A stretch of 64,000 nt of DNA from Enterobacter asburiae. Lineage in GTDB: Bacteria > Pseudomonadota > Gammaproteobacteria > Enterobacterales > Enterobacteriaceae. Below, piece after piece: positions 27,730-37,884 of the stretch. The DNA lies in NCBI RefSeq assembly GCF_024599655.1, contig NZ_CP102247.1:1984001-2048000 (forward strand), written 5' to 3'. Numbering within the stretch: position 1 is the stretch's first letter; every line of letters begins with the position of its first letter. The translations under genes were made by a program, and so were the position numbers. The notes below the pieces were generated by a model, which saw nothing but the letters and a program-made list of their open reading frames with translations, was not told where the DNA came from and did no database searches.

Positions 27730-28581
27730 TTACAGACCCAGCAGGCCGACAGCGTAGCCCGCGATACCGATGACGAAGAAGCCAACGATAATCCACAGCG
27801 GGTTCACTTTCTTACGCAGCAGCCACATGCAGGCGAAGGTTAACAGCAGCGGTACCAGGCCAGGCATCAGCTGGTCCAGAATCGTCTGCACGGTGGTGAC
27901 GCGCGTCTGACCATCCTGCCCGGTGATGGTCGAGACCACCAGCGGGATGTTCACGTGTGTCCACTTGTTAACCAGCGCCCCCATGACAAACAGGCCGAGG
28001 ATTGACGCCCCCTCAGTCAGTTTCTGCAGGAAGCCGCCGCCCATGTCCTTAACGATATCCACCCCTTTACGGTAGCCGTAGGCCACACCGTAGTAGCGGG
28101 TCAGCAGTCGCACGGCGTTGAACAGGATGAAGAACAGCAGCGGGCCAAGCAGGCTGCCGCTCATCGCGATACCGGCACCCAGCGCCGCGAAGACCGGACG
28201 TACGGTCCCCCAGAAGATAGGGTCACCGACACCGGCCAGCGGACCCATCAGGCCGACTTTGATACCGTTGATAGCACCATCGTCAATCTCTGCGCCGTTC
28301 GCACGCTGTTCTTCCATCGCCAGCGTTACGCCCAGTACGGGGGCCGCAACGTAAGGATGGGTGTTAAAGAATTCCAGGTGACGCTTGATCGCCTGACGGC
28401 GCGCTTCGTTGTTTTCCGGGTACAGGCGTTTGATCGCCGGTACCATGGAGAAGCAGAAACCCAGCGCCTGCATACGTTCGAAGTTCCATGAACCCTGAAA
28501 CAGGTTAGAACGGATGAACACGCCACGAATATCACCCGGAGTGAGTTTTTTCTCGGTGGTAGTTTTTGTCATATCAACCAT
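27730..28581 (-). CDS. manZ: Mannose PTS permease IID component
   Basis: Membrane subunit that with ManY forms the sugar channel for mannose, glucose and related hexoses. The ATG at 28581 gives 283 residues and follows AGGTG; a GTG at 28590 would add three. The family blocks RSNLFQGSWNFERMQ near the N-terminus and GDPIFWGTVRPVFAALG near 120 are present, and the C-terminus is hydrophobic. It starts 12 bp after the manY stop. ManYZ also serves some bacteriophages and bacteriocins as an entry route. Confidence 0.97.
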   Translation of the reverse strand: MVDMTKTTTEKKLTPGDIRGVFIRSNLFQGSWNFERMQALGFCFSMVPAIKRLYPENNEARRQAIKRHLEFFNTHPYVAAPVLGVTLAMEEQRANGAEIDDGAINGIKVGLMGPLAGVGDPIFWGTVRPVFAALGAGIAMSGSLLGPLLFFILFNAVRLLTRYYGVAYGYRKGVDIVKDMGGGFLQKLTEGASILGLFVMGALVNKWTHVNIPLVVSTITGQDGQTRVTTVQTILDQLMPGLVPLLLTFACMWLLRKKVNPLWIIVGFFVIGIAGYAVGLLGL

Positions 28582-28593
28582 TTCGCTCACCTG

Positions 28594-29394
28594 TTAGTCC
28601 AGTTCGTTATCGAGATCGTTGTTACCAGCAGCCTGCGCTGGGGCACCCGCGACGCGGTTGTATTTCGGGCTGAGCTGGATGTAGAGGATCGCCATCACCG
28701 CACCAATCACGCCCAGTGCAACCAGGTTGAAGTTGGTGAAGGCAGCGGTCACGAAGCCGAGGTAGAAGAACGGCATCAGGTAGCCTGCGCGCATCATGTT
28801 GATGACCATCGCATAACCGACGACCACGATCATACCGCCCGCGATGTTCAGACCGCCGGTGACCACTTCTGGAATGGCGTTCAGCATGCTCTGAACTTCA
28901 CTGGTACCGACGGAGATCGCCACGATAACCGCCGGGATCGCGATGCGCATCGCCTGCAGGAACAGGGATGAAACGTGGATCCACGACAGGGCCGTGAGGT
29001 TGCCGTTTTCGGCCGCCTTATCCGCCGCGTGCTGGAAGGCAACGGTGATAGTACGAACGATGATGGTCAGAACCTGGCCTGCGGCTGCCAGCGGGATCGC
29101 CAGGGCGATACCGGCACCAATACTCTGGTGACCAGCAATAACCAGAACGGTCGAAATGATAGAGGCCAGCGCGGCATCGGGCGCAACCGCCGCGCCGATG
29201 TTCATCCAGCCCAGGGCGATCATTTCCAGGGTACCACCGATGATGATACCGGTTTTCATGTCACCCAGAACGGCCCCAATCAACGTACAGGCCACCAGAG
29301 GGCGGTGGAACTGAAATTCATCAAGTACGGATTCCATACCCGCAATACATGCGACGACGAACACCAGCACAATCTGAAGAGTGGTAATCTCCAT
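28594..29394 (-). CDS. manY: Mannose PTS permease IIC component
   Basis: Polytopic inner-membrane channel subunit of the mannose PTS, 266 residues, hydrophobic nearly throughout, with a charged C-terminal tail (NNDLDNELD). Conserved segments ALGWMNIGAAVAPDAALAS and GGMIVVVGYAMVINMM are visible. Lies between manX (46 bp away) and manZ in the manXYZ operon. Confidence 0.97.
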   Translation of the reverse strand: MEITTLQIVLVFVVACIAGMESVLDEFQFHRPLVACTLIGAVLGDMKTGIIIGGTLEMIALGWMNIGAAVAPDAALASIISTVLVIAGHQSIGAGIALAIPLAAAGQVLTIIVRTITVAFQHAADKAAENGNLTALSWIHVSSLFLQAMRIAIPAVIVAISVGTSEVQSMLNAIPEVVTGGLNIAGGMIVVVGYAMVINMMRAGYLMPFFYLGFVTAAFTNFNLVALGVIGAVMAILYIQLSPKYNRVAGAPAQAAGNNDLDNELD

Positions 29395-29440
29395 TGCACT
29401 TCTCCTATTACATAAGCTTTATGTGAGAACCGGCGCGGGC

Positions 29441-30406
29441 TTATTTCCCAACTTTGCCGATCAAATCCATCATTTTCAGTTTTTGATCCGTAGAAACCTT
29501 ACGGGCTTCCAGCTCAATACCGCGTGCATTCAGCTTGTTGAATGCCTCGATATCTTTCGCATCGACTGAAATGGCGTTGTTGACCTGCGTTTTGCCCTGA
29601 CGGAATGCCATACCACCAATGTTCACGGAGGTGATTTTCACGCCGCCTTCAACAATGCGCTCAACGTCTGTCGGGTTAGTGAACAGGAGCATCACGCGTT
29701 CACCCGCGTATTTCGGGTTGTTGTACACGCGGATCATCTTGGCGACATCCACGACGTGCGCGGTAACGCCAGGAGGAGCAACCTGAGTCAGAAGGGTTTT
29801 ACGTACGGTATCGGCGGCCACTTCGTCGCTGACCACGATAATGCGTCGAACGTTGGTCTCTTTGGTCCAGCGCGTGGCAACCTGGCCGTGGATTAAGCGG
29901 TCATCAATACGCGCAAGGCCGATAACCATGTAATCGTTCGGGCCCATCGGTTTTGCCGGTGCTGCCGCTTTTGGTGCCGCTGCAGGCGCAGGGGCGGGTT
30001 TTTCAACCGGCTGCGCTTTCAGGGCTTTTACCCCTTCGCGACCGGTTTCAACGGCCAGTGCCACCAGCTCATCAAACGCCGGATTGTCGTCGCGCGCCAT
30101 GAAGGTTTCCACCAGCATGGGAATATTCACCCCGGCGACAACTTCATAGTGCTCTTTATCGACGACAATGCGGCTGGCGGCATTGAACGGGCTGCCGCCC
30201 CATGTATCAACGAGAAACAGCACGCCTTTGCTGGTATCCAGCTTCGCGAGTTGAGCGTTGTACTTCTCTATCAGCGTCTCGGCGTTTTCACCGGGAACGA
30301 AATCGATCCAGCCGACGTTTTCCTGCTCGCCCAACAGCATCTCTGCCGTTTTGAGTAGCTGCTCAGCAGCCCAACCATGTGTGCCTATGACAATAGCAAT
30401 GGTCAC
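29441..30406 (-). CDS. manX: Mannose PTS IIAB component
   Basis: Cytoplasmic phosphotransfer protein, 321 residues. The IIA domain (about 1-130) has its phosphorylated His10 in GTHGWAAEQ. An Ala/Pro-rich hinge follows (about 133-153, EKPAPAPAAAPKAAAPAKP). The IIB domain has its active His173 in RIDDRLIHGQVATRW. Phosphate passes from HPr to IIA to IIB to the incoming sugar. In E. coli the operon is repressed by Mlc and silenced post-transcriptionally by SgrS. An Mlc-like palindrome and a CRP-like half site lie upstream. Confidence 0.97.
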   Translation of the reverse strand: MTIAIVIGTHGWAAEQLLKTAEMLLGEQENVGWIDFVPGENAETLIEKYNAQLAKLDTSKGVLFLVDTWGGSPFNAASRIVVDKEHYEVVAGVNIPMLVETFMARDDNPAFDELVALAVETGREGVKALKAQPVEKPAPAPAAAPKAAAPAKPMGPNDYMVIGLARIDDRLIHGQVATRWTKETNVRRIIVVSDEVAADTVRKTLLTQVAPPGVTAHVVDVAKMIRVYNNPKYAGERVMLLFTNPTDVERIVEGGVKITSVNIGGMAFRQGKTQVNNAISVDAKDIEAFNKLNARGIELEARKVSTDQKLKMMDLIGKVGK

Positions 30407-30524
30407 TTGCTACCTCCTTTTATTATCATTAATACGCCTGCCAGGCAGTCGTACTGAGAATCGTATTGGCGAACCGAATCGATTCAGATAAGGGTTAGAG
30501 TTCAAAAAAACTAAGACTTCCGCG

Positions 30525-30552
30525 AATTATTTTAGATAGTGAAAAAATAATT
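30525..30552. promoter_or_regulatory. Mlc/NagC-type operator upstream of manX
   Basis: AATTATTTT-N10-AAAATAATT, a 9-bp perfect inverted repeat of the A/T-rich kind bound by Mlc and NagC. It lies about 125 bp before the manX start. Confidence 0.6.
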
Positions 30553-30572
30553 TATGTGATGAAGATCCGTAA
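30551..30572. promoter_or_regulatory. Possible CRP site upstream of manX
   Basis: TTATGTGATGAAGATCCG contains the TGTGA half of a CRP site, but its second half is poor. It adjoins the Mlc-like palindrome; manXYZ is CRP-activated in E. coli. Confidence 0.4.
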
Positions 30573-30672
30573 TTTAGCCACGCGTTACAGATTTATCTGT
30601 AGCGTAAAGCCGCTGTGTTACAGAACTTTGCAAAGGAACGTAAATCTTTGCTAAAAACACATTGTCTCTGAT

Positions 30673-30882
30673 ATGTTTAGCCTCCGTTTAATAGTTCAGG
30701 AGTATAGGGCTACAGCCCACTATATGGACCGTCACCGACGTCAGTCATCTACCAGGCCATTTCGCGCCTTATTCATCGGCGATCCTCGCCACGTATCGAC
30801 TCTGTTTACCTCTGTTTTGCCCACGTTGAGTGGGGCACCGTTTCGTCATTCCTTTAGCAGGAGCTTGTCATGGAATTCTTAA
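30673..30882 (+). CDS. yoaL: Small protein YoaL, overlapping the yoaE start
   Basis: Reading frame of 69 codons whose end overlaps the first 13 bases of yoaE. The product is basic (many Arg and His), with [20 protein letters not shown] at its start and no membrane segment. A small protein at this place, translationally coupled to yoaE, has been reported in E. coli as YoaL. I recall that report but could not align the sequences here. The overlap geometry supports coupling: ribosomes ending yoaL would open the yoaE start. Confidence 0.6.
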   Translation: MFSLRLIVQEYRATAHYMDRHRRQSSTRPFRALFIGDPRHVSTLFTSVLPTLSGAPFRHSFSRSLSWNS

Positions 30883-32429
30883 TGGACCCGTCAATCTGGG
30901 TGGGATTGCTCACGCTGGTGGTGCTGGAGATTGTTCTCGGCATTGATAACCTGGTGTTTATCGCCATCCTTGCGGACAAACTGCCGCCAAAACAGCGGGA
31001 TAAAGCGCGCCTGATTGGTCTTTCGCTGGCGCTGGTCATGCGACTGGGGCTGCTCTCCGTCATCTCCTGGATGGTCACGCTGACCAAACCGCTGTTCTCC
31101 GTCATGGATTACACCTTCTCCGGGCGCGATTTAATCATGCTGATCGGGGGGATATTCCTGCTTTTCAAAGCGACGACAGAGCTACATGAGCGGCTGGAAA
31201 ACCGCCAGCACGATGACGGGCACGGTAAAGGCTATGCCAGCTTCTGGGTGGTAGTGCTGCAGATCGTGGTGCTTGATGCGGTCTTCTCGCTGGATGCGGT
31301 GATCACGGCGGTCGGCATGGTGAATCATCTGCCGGTAATGATGGCGGCTGTCGTTATTGCGATGGCGGTAATGCTGCTGGCCTCGAAGCCGCTTACGCGC
31401 TTCGTCAACCAGCATCCGACGGTGGTCGTGCTGTGTCTGAGCTTCCTGCTGATGATTGGCCTGAGCCTGGTGGCGGAAGGTTTTGGCTTCCATATTCCGA
31501 AAGGCTACCTGTACGCCGCGATTGGCTTCTCGATCCTGATTGAGCTGTTCAACCAGATTGCGCGCCGTAACTTTATTAAGCAGCAGTCGAATCAGCCGCT
31601 GCGCGCCCGTACCGCAGATGCCATTCTGCGCCTGATGGGCGGTCGTCGTCAGGTGAACGTCCAGTCTGATTCCGAAAACCATAACCCGGTTCCGGTCCCT
31701 GAAGGGGCGTTTGTGGAACAAGAGCGCTACATGATCAACGGCGTGCTCTCCCTGGCCTCCCGTTCGCTGCGCGGCATCATGACGCCGCGCGGGGAAATCA
31801 GCTGGGTCGATGCTAACCTGAGCGTGGATGAAATTCGCCAGCAGCTGCTCTCTTCACCGCACAGCCTGTTCCCGGTGTGTCGCGGTGAGCTGGATGAGAT
31901 CATCGGCGTCGTGCGGGCGAAAGAGATGCTGGTGGCCCTGGAAGAGGGCGTCAACGTGGAAGCCGTTGCTGCCGCGTCGCCTGCGATTGTCGTGCCGGAA
32001 ACGCTGGATCCTATCAACCTGCTCGGGGTGCTGCGTCGCGCTCGCGGTAGCTTTGTTATCGTCACCAACGAGTTTGGCGTGGTGCAGGGGTTGGTTACGC
32101 CGCTGGACGTGCTGGAAGCGATTGCCGGTGAATTCCCGGATGCCGACGAAACGCCAGAGATCGTAGCCGACGGTGAAGGCTGGCTGGTTAAAGGTACTAC
32201 CGACCTGCACGCGCTCTCTCACACGCTGGGGTTGGAAAACGTGATCAACGATGAAGAAGACATCGCGACCGTTGCCGGTCTGGTGATCGCCGTTAACGGG
32301 CAAATCCCGCGCGTAGGCGATGTGATAGAGCTTGCGCCGCTGCACATTACGATCGTTGAAGCCAACGACTATCGCGTTGATATGGTTCGTATTGTTAAAG
32401 AACAATCAGCCCACGACGAAGACGAGTAA
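30870..32429 (+). CDS. yoaE: TerC/CBS/CorC-HlyC domain membrane protein YoaE
   Basis: Inner-membrane protein of 519 residues. The TerC-family membrane domain (about 1-235) has helices carrying conserved acidic residues ([14 protein letters not shown] near 17-30 and [17 protein letters not shown] near 134-150). A CBS pair (about 295-425) and a C-terminal CorC_HlyC domain (about 440-515) complete it. TerC proteins elsewhere, such as Alx, take part in metal export, and manganese is the best-supported substrate; the ligand of YoaE itself is not established. CAGGAG precedes the ATG. Convergent with pdeD, only 6 bp between stops. Confidence 0.93.
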   Translation: MEFLMDPSIWVGLLTLVVLEIVLGIDNLVFIAILADKLPPKQRDKARLIGLSLALVMRLGLLSVISWMVTLTKPLFSVMDYTFSGRDLIMLIGGIFLLFKATTELHERLENRQHDDGHGKGYASFWVVVLQIVVLDAVFSLDAVITAVGMVNHLPVMMAAVVIAMAVMLLASKPLTRFVNQHPTVVVLCLSFLLMIGLSLVAEGFGFHIPKGYLYAAIGFSILIELFNQIARRNFIKQQSNQPLRARTADAILRLMGGRRQVNVQSDSENHNPVPVPEGAFVEQERYMINGVLSLASRSLRGIMTPRGEISWVDANLSVDEIRQQLLSSPHSLFPVCRGELDEIIGVVRAKEMLVALEEGVNVEAVAAASPAIVVPETLDPINLLGVLRRARGSFVIVTNEFGVVQGLVTPLDVLEAIAGEFPDADETPEIVADGEGWLVKGTTDLHALSHTLGLENVINDEEDIATVAGLVIAVNGQIPRVGDVIELAPLHITIVEANDYRVDMVRIVKEQSAHDEDE

Positions 32430-32435
32430 GCCGGC

Positions 32436-34034
32436 TTAGCGCAGCGGCATTAAGGGCACGATGTGCCCGTTATGATGCGCTGGCGGGGGCGCGCTTCCCG
32501 CCAGCCACTTCGGAAAATCCCGTAGCGGCATGGGCCGCGCATAGAAAAAGCCCTGCAGAACAGGTACGCCATGGCGGCGCAAATAGCGCGCCTGCTCCTC
32601 TGTCTCGACCCCCTCAGCAACCAGTTCAATATTCAGCCGCTGACCTAGCGCAATAATCATATCCGTCACCGTCGAGTTCACGGCGTCGGTACCGATGGCG
32701 GTGGTAAACGACTGGTCAATTTTCAGCACGTCCGGGTGGAGCTTTTCAAGCCAGGAGAGGGAGCTGTTCCCGGTTCCAAAATCGTCGATGGCCAGCTTCA
32801 CCCCTTTGCGATGCAGCTCGCGTACGATGCGATAATCCGCATCCAGCAGCGCATCCCGTTCCGTGAGTTCAATCACCAGCTGCTGGCGCGGACTTGCGCT
32901 GAACCAGAGGCGGTTCAGGTCCTGTATCAACATCGCGTGACGGAAATGGCTGGCGGCAACGTTAATACCGATGTGAAAACCGGCGTTGGAAGGGAAGTAG
33001 CCTATCTGGCGCACCGTTTCGGCGATGACATAGCGGGTCAGGGGGACAATCTGGTTATGTTCTTCTGCCAGAGGGATAAACACCTCCGGGGTGATCCAAC
33101 CCTGACGGGGGTTATTCCAGCGCAGCAGGATCTCCACGCCGGTGCACGCCTGGGTGCGGGCATTCACCAGCGGCTGGCAGAAAAGCTCAAATTCCCGCGC
33201 CGCGATGCCCATATCAATCTCCCACGTAAAGCTCATTCGGTTTGCCGTTGCCAGCCAGGCGAGATAGCCCAGCAGCAGGCTGAGCATGAGCCCCAGCGGC
33301 AGCTGGGCTGGCAGGCTTTTTAAGGCTAACTCTCCAGGGCCTGGCCCGCTGACCGTAATGGTGAAAGGATTTCGGGTTGATGACTGCCGGAAAAGAGAGC
33401 CCTCCTCATCAAAGGTCAGGCTGTCGCTGACGCGTTGTCCATAGCGCAGAAAGCGATCGCCCACGGTTAGCGCCACGTCATTAATAAGCGGGCGCTGGGG
33501 CTCAAGGATCATTTTGGCGATCAGATCGATATTGATGATTTCGATAACGCCTGCTTCACCGTCCTGAGAGACGGGATACCACTGGACCAATATCGGGCTA
33601 TCTTTAAGCAGCCACTGATCGGTCGATAAAATCAGCTTCGCCGTGCTGGCGGGGAGTTCTTTCAGGAAGTCGCGAACGGGCACATTGCGGCTCCCGAAAA
33701 TACTTGAGCAATACAGGATTCCGTCGTTAATCAGGGCGATGGAGCGTACCGTCTGCAAAATGGCGGCCTGCTTTCGCAGCGCCAGGTGCGCCTGCGGACA
33801 GGGCTGCCCCACCAGGGGCTGCAGCACGCTGCGGCGGTTCTCTAAGGAAAGCAGGACGTTATCAAGGGCGCGAACGGTGTGGCTTGTAAAATCGAGGATC
33901 CGCTGTTGGTTAACATTGCGCTGTGAAATAAAGCGAATGCCTAACGTCAGGATGAGCGTGAGGAGCGCAACCGTGACGCAGACGATAACGCGTTTTCGGC
34001 GATAGTTTTTAATGATCGTTTGTGCAGTTTGCAT
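32436..34034 (-). CDS. pdeD: Cyclic-di-GMP phosphodiesterase PdeD (YoaD)
   Basis: Membrane EAL-domain enzyme that hydrolyses c-di-GMP, 532 residues when started at the ATG at 34034, the E. coli length; the open frame continues upstream to 34196 without support. A membrane helix near 15-35 and a second near 235-255 flank a periplasmic CSS-motif domain with ILYCSSIFG. The EAL domain has EILLRWN in place of EALLRW, then NVAASHFR, ELTERD, IDDFGTGNSSLSWL and DVLKIDQSF. The cysteines of the CSS domain suggest control by disulfide formation (DsbB is encoded about 15 kb away). Confidence 0.95.
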   Translation of the reverse strand: MQTAQTIIKNYRRKRVIVCVTVALLTLILTLGIRFISQRNVNQQRILDFTSHTVRALDNVLLSLENRRSVLQPLVGQPCPQAHLALRKQAAILQTVRSIALINDGILYCSSIFGSRNVPVRDFLKELPASTAKLILSTDQWLLKDSPILVQWYPVSQDGEAGVIEIINIDLIAKMILEPQRPLINDVALTVGDRFLRYGQRVSDSLTFDEEGSLFRQSSTRNPFTITVSGPGPGELALKSLPAQLPLGLMLSLLLGYLAWLATANRMSFTWEIDMGIAAREFELFCQPLVNARTQACTGVEILLRWNNPRQGWITPEVFIPLAEEHNQIVPLTRYVIAETVRQIGYFPSNAGFHIGINVAASHFRHAMLIQDLNRLWFSASPRQQLVIELTERDALLDADYRIVRELHRKGVKLAIDDFGTGNSSLSWLEKLHPDVLKIDQSFTTAIGTDAVNSTVTDMIIALGQRLNIELVAEGVETEEQARYLRRHGVPVLQGFFYARPMPLRDFPKWLAGSAPPPAHHNGHIVPLMPLR

Positions 34035-34129
34035 GAACGGTCGCCTGATAAGCCACCAGCCACAAAAGCCGGACGCAACAGTAAAAGTGTAGTGGGGAAA
34101 GCAGAAGGAGACGAGAAAGAAGAGGGAAA

Positions 34130-34156
34130 TTCGCCCATCCGTTGCAGATGGGCGAA
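34130..34156 (-). terminator. Hairpin after sdaA
   Basis: Perfect stem TTCGCCCATC/GATGGGCGAA beyond the sdaA stop. The tail on the minus strand is only moderately T-rich. Confidence 0.6.
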
Positions 34157-34164
34157 AGGCAGTA

Positions 34165-35529
34165 TTAGTCGCACTGCACCTTAATGGCCAGGCCACCGCG
34201 GGACGTCTCGCGGTATTTCGCGTTCATGTCCTTGCCGGTTTCGTACATGGTTTCAATCACCTTATCCAGCGATACGCGAGGTTCGCTGGTACGGCGCATC
34301 GCCATACGTGAGGCGTTGATGGCTTTCACCGATGCAATCGCGTTACGCTCGATGCACGGCACCTGCACCTGGCCCGCGACCGGGTCACAGGTCAGACCGA
34401 GGTTATGTTCCATACCGATTTCCGCCGCCACGCAGACCTGCTCAGGGCTTGCGCCCAGCAGCTCTGCCAGACCGGCCGCCGCCATGGAGCAGGCAACGCC
34501 CACTTCACCCTGACAGCCCACTTCCGCACCGGAGATGGAGGCGTTCATTTTGTACAGCGCACCAATGGCACCTGCCGCCAGGAAATAACGGATATAGATG
34601 TCCGGCGTCACGGGCTCAATAAAGTGATCGTAGTAGGCCAGCACTGCCGGAACGATGCCGCAGGCACCGTTGGTTGGCGCCGTCACAACGCGGCCACCGG
34701 CGGCGTTCTCTTCGTTAACCGCCAGGGCAAACATGTTTACCCAGTCGACCACGTTCATCGGGTCGTTGGAGAACTTGTCCGTGGTCACCAGCATACGGCG
34801 CAGGGCGGAGGCACGACGCGGTACGCGCAGTGGACCCGGCAGAACGCCTTCGGTGTTCATCCCGCGATCGATACAGGCGCGCATGGTTTGCCAGACGTTC
34901 GCAAAATAGTCTTCAATCTCTTTTTTGCTGTGCAGGGCCAGTTCGTTCTGCATCACCATACCGGACAGGGAAAGACCGGTCTCTTTGCAGTAGCCCAGCA
35001 TTTCGGTAGCCGATTTGAACGGGTACGGTACGTTGACGTCGCCGACGCTGTCTTTGCCAAAATGCTCTTCATCCACGATGAAGCCACCGCCGATGGAGTA
35101 GTACGTTTTGCTGTAAATCTCTTTTTCACCGCTCCAGGCGTGAATGGTCATGCCGTTTTCGTGCAGCGGCAGGTTGTCGCTACGAAAACGCATGCCGTCA
35201 TCCTGCGGGAAATCGACTTCCTGCTGGCCGTTTGCCAGCAGCAGGCGGCCGCGTGTTTCCACGTCGCGGATGAATGCCGGGATGGCATCAATATCAACGG
35301 TATCCGGCATATTGCCTGCCAGACCCATAATAATGGCGATATCGGTGTGGTGGCCTTTACCCGTTAATGACAGCGAGCCGTAAACATCCACGGCGACACG
35401 GGTAACGCTTTCCAGTAATCCTTTTTCGACCAGATCATCGACGAACTGTTTACCGGCCTTCATCGGGCCAACAGTATGGGAAGACGAAGGGCCAATTCCC
35501 ACTTTGAACATGTCGAATATACTAATCAC
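34165..35529 (-). CDS. sdaA: L-serine deaminase I
   Basis: Iron-sulfur enzyme converting L-serine to pyruvate and ammonia. The GTG at 35529 gives 454 residues and sits 7 bases from AGGAG; a GTG at 35535 is too close to it. The N-terminal domain holds [16 protein letters not shown], the serine-binding signature. The catalytic domain holds [33 protein letters not shown] and [19 protein letters not shown], whose cysteines are the [4Fe-4S] ligand candidates. In E. coli it is induced by leucine, through Lrp, and by glycine. Confidence 0.97.
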   Translation of the reverse strand: MISIFDMFKVGIGPSSSHTVGPMKAGKQFVDDLVEKGLLESVTRVAVDVYGSLSLTGKGHHTDIAIIMGLAGNMPDTVDIDAIPAFIRDVETRGRLLLANGQQEVDFPQDDGMRFRSDNLPLHENGMTIHAWSGEKEIYSKTYYSIGGGFIVDEEHFGKDSVGDVNVPYPFKSATEMLGYCKETGLSLSGMVMQNELALHSKKEIEDYFANVWQTMRACIDRGMNTEGVLPGPLRVPRRASALRRMLVTTDKFSNDPMNVVDWVNMFALAVNEENAAGGRVVTAPTNGACGIVPAVLAYYDHFIEPVTPDIYIRYFLAAGAIGALYKMNASISGAEVGCQGEVGVACSMAAAGLAELLGASPEQVCVAAEIGMEHNLGLTCDPVAGQVQVPCIERNAIASVKAINASRMAMRRTSEPRVSLDKVIETMYETGKDMNAKYRETSRGGLAIKVQCD

Positions 35530-35714
35530 TTTCACACTCCTGACAGGGTTACCGGGGTTCCAGTAACGATGTTATAACTGCGCATAGTGTAAGAGGGAAC
35601 ACCGGCCTCGGCTTAACTATTCACATGAATTAAACTAATGGTTAACGATGGGTTTTGCTAATAGCGCGACGCAGATCGCAAACTTGGCAGAAGAGGGCGG
35701 AATGTAAAGTATAG

Positions 35715-36293
35715 TCAAGGCTTCAGGCCGATTTGCAACGCCAGCTCACGAATAATGCCCGCCGTCATGCCCCAGACAAAATAATGCTGATACCAGGACA
35801 ACCAGACCCGATGGTCGTGCCCGCGACGCTGAATATCCAGCGGGTGATAACGACTCAGCCGAAGGGCTTCATCCAGCGGCATTTCAAACACCGCAGAGAC
35901 TTCATCGATGCTGGCGTGATACTGCAGTCCCGGCGGGATAATGCCCACCACCGGCGTGACCTGAAAACCGGTGACGCTGTCGACGGGGGGCAGCACGCCG
36001 ATGACCTCCACAGCCTCCGGCGGAATGGCAACCTCTTCCTGCGCTTCCCGCAGCGCGGCGGCAATCAGCGAGGCGTCGGAGCTGTCTACTGCGCCACCCG
36101 GAAAGGCGACCTGACCCGCGTGCTTACGTAAATGGGGAGAACGCTGGGTGAGCAGCAGGCCCGGCTGCGTGCGACGCACGACCGGGATCAGCACTGCCGC
36201 CTGTCGCTGATTCATCGCCTCGCGGTTGACCTGCGGTCGTAATAGCTGAAAGCGAGATAAAAAGTCATCCAGCGTCAGGTTCTCTTTTTCCAC
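35715..36293 (-). CDS. nudL: Nudix hydrolase NudL
   Basis: Nudix-family pyrophosphatase, probably acting on CoA or related nucleoside diphosphate derivatives, 192 residues. The Nudix box is at about 67-90 ([23 protein letters not shown]), with the metal-binding REAQEE core. The preceding [21 protein letters not shown] is the signature of the CoA-pyrophosphatase subgroup (UPF0035). It starts 6 bases after the pabB stop and is probably co-transcribed with it. Confidence 0.94.
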   Translation of the reverse strand: MEKENLTLDDFLSRFQLLRPQVNREAMNQRQAAVLIPVVRRTQPGLLLTQRSPHLRKHAGQVAFPGGAVDSSDASLIAAALREAQEEVAIPPEAVEVIGVLPPVDSVTGFQVTPVVGIIPPGLQYHASIDEVSAVFEMPLDEALRLSRYHPLDIQRRGHDHRVWLSWYQHYFVWGMTAGIIRELALQIGLKP

Positions 36294-36299
36294 CCGTGA

Positions 36300-37634
36300 T
36301 TACTCCAGTTGTTTCAGGATACGGTTAACTTTATCAAAGGTTTCCTGATATTCCGCATCGACCTGACTATCGGCAACAATGCCGCCCCCTGCCGAACAGT
36401 AAAGGTTTCCGTCGCAGGCAGTCAGCGTGCGAATGGTAATGCTGGTATCCAGCGTGCCGCACAGGCTGATATAGCCGATGCTGCCGCACCAGGCGTTGCG
36501 GCGCTGCGGCTCCAGCTCATCAATGATCTCCATCGCCCGCACCTTTGGCGCGCCGGTGATGGAGCCGCCCGGAAACGCCGCGCGCAGAAGATCGCAGGCC
36601 GTGCGTGATGCCGGCAGCGTCGCGGTGATAGTACTGACCAGGTGATGCACCGCCGGGAAAGGCTCGACGACAAACAGTTCCGGCACGCGCACGCTGCCCG
36701 GAACGGCCACCCGGCCAATGTCGTTACGCATCAGATCGACAATCATCAGGTTCTCGGCGCGGTCTTTCGGCGAGGCGGCCAGCTTTTCCGCCTGCTGGCG
36801 ATCGGCGTCGGGATCGGCAAGACGCGGCAGGGTGCCTTTAATCGGACGGGTTTGAATCGTGCCCTCGGCCAGATGAATAAAGCGCTCCGGAGACAGGCTA
36901 AGTATGGCCCCCTTTTCCAGACGGACAAACGCGCTGAACGGCGCCTTATTGCTGGCATTAAGGTGGGTAAACGCCTGCCACTCATCTCCCCGGTATGTCG
37001 CCTGGAAGCGCTGGGCGAGGTTAACCTGGTAGCAGTCACCGCTTTGCAAATACGCCTGAACGCGCGCGAATTTTTCGGCATACTCCGCTGCGCTCATATT
37101 TGAGCGCCAGCCGGAGGTCAGCGTGAACGTCTGTGCCGGTGCAGGCTGCTGCGCCTCAAGCCACGCCCGGCGCGCCTGCACGTCACGATGGCTCAGCAGG
37201 GAAACCGTTTTTTTCTGGTGATCAACAATTAACGCCCAGTCATACAGCCCCACGGCCATGTCTGGCAGGGAAATATCAGCCTGCGCATGCTCCGGCAGCG
37301 TTTCGAAACGGCGGCCCAGGTCATAACCAAACAGGCCCAGCGCGCCCCCCTGAAAAGGGAGGTCCGGGTTCGGCGTGGCAGATAAGCCCAGCGCGTTAAT
37401 GGCCTGCTGAAGCTGCACCAGCGGATCGTCCGCTAACGACAGGTCATCGGTTGTCAGCGTCTTTAGCGGGTCGGCCACCAGAATATCGAAGCGGCTATAG
37501 GGATGGTCCGCATGGCCGGAATGCAGCAGCATCGCAAACGGAAGATGGCTCAGGCGGGCAAACCAGAATTCAGCGGCGTCTGTACGCCAGGGCAAGGTAA
37601 TAACAGTGGGGAAGCGCATGTTCATGTGTGGCAT
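36300..37634 (-). CDS. pabB: Aminodeoxychorismate synthase component I
   Basis: With PabA converts chorismate and glutamine to 4-amino-4-deoxychorismate, the precursor of p-aminobenzoate and folate. It has 444 residues as drawn; ATG codons at 37625 and 37619 are equally possible, as no strong ribosome site is seen. The active-site Lys is in TRPIKGTLPR (266), and the chorismate-enzyme motifs DLMRNDIGRV, FPGGSITGAPK and SAGGGIV are intact. The region near 55-85 is shorter than in E. coli by several residues. Divergent from yoaH. Confidence 0.95.
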   Translation of the reverse strand: MPHMNMRFPTVITLPWRTDAAEFWFARLSHLPFAMLLHSGHADHPYSRFDILVADPLKTLTTDDLSLADDPLVQLQQAINALGLSATPNPDLPFQGGALGLFGYDLGRRFETLPEHAQADISLPDMAVGLYDWALIVDHQKKTVSLLSHRDVQARRAWLEAQQPAPAQTFTLTSGWRSNMSAAEYAEKFARVQAYLQSGDCYQVNLAQRFQATYRGDEWQAFTHLNASNKAPFSAFVRLEKGAILSLSPERFIHLAEGTIQTRPIKGTLPRLADPDADRQQAEKLAASPKDRAENLMIVDLMRNDIGRVAVPGSVRVPELFVVEPFPAVHHLVSTITATLPASRTACDLLRAAFPGGSITGAPKVRAMEIIDELEPQRRNAWCGSIGYISLCGTLDTSITIRTLTACDGNLYCSAGGGIVADSQVDAEYQETFDKVNRILKQLE

Positions 37635-37686
37635 ACTACCGGGCAGCGTGAAATAATTAGCGCGAATAATTTAGCAGGAGTTGACG

Positions 37687-37878
37687 ATGTTTGCAGGTTT
37701 ACCTTCTCTGAGCCATGAACAGCAGCAGAAAGCGGTTGAGCGAATTCAGGAACTGATGTCCCAGGGGATGAGCAGCGGACAGGCGATTACGGTTGTCGCC
37801 GAGGAGATTCGCGCCAGTCATTCCGGCGAGCGGATTGTGGCGCGATTCGAAGATGAAGATGAAGATCCAGAAGAGTAA
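37687..37878 (+). CDS. yoaH: UPF0181 family protein YoaH
   Basis: Small acidic protein of 63 residues, unknown function. The ATG at 37687 lies 6 bases after AGGAG; an upstream in-frame TTG at 37681 is rejected. The product begins [20 protein letters not shown] and ends in a run of Asp and Glu. The stop is 6 bp from that of the convergent yoaB. Confidence 0.93.
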
Positions 37879-37884
37879 TCGGGC

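Noticed and set aside
34405..35367. 320-codon plus-strand open frame opposite sdaA
   Set aside because: Antisense shadow of a well-conserved gene; no recognisable motifs or ribosome site.
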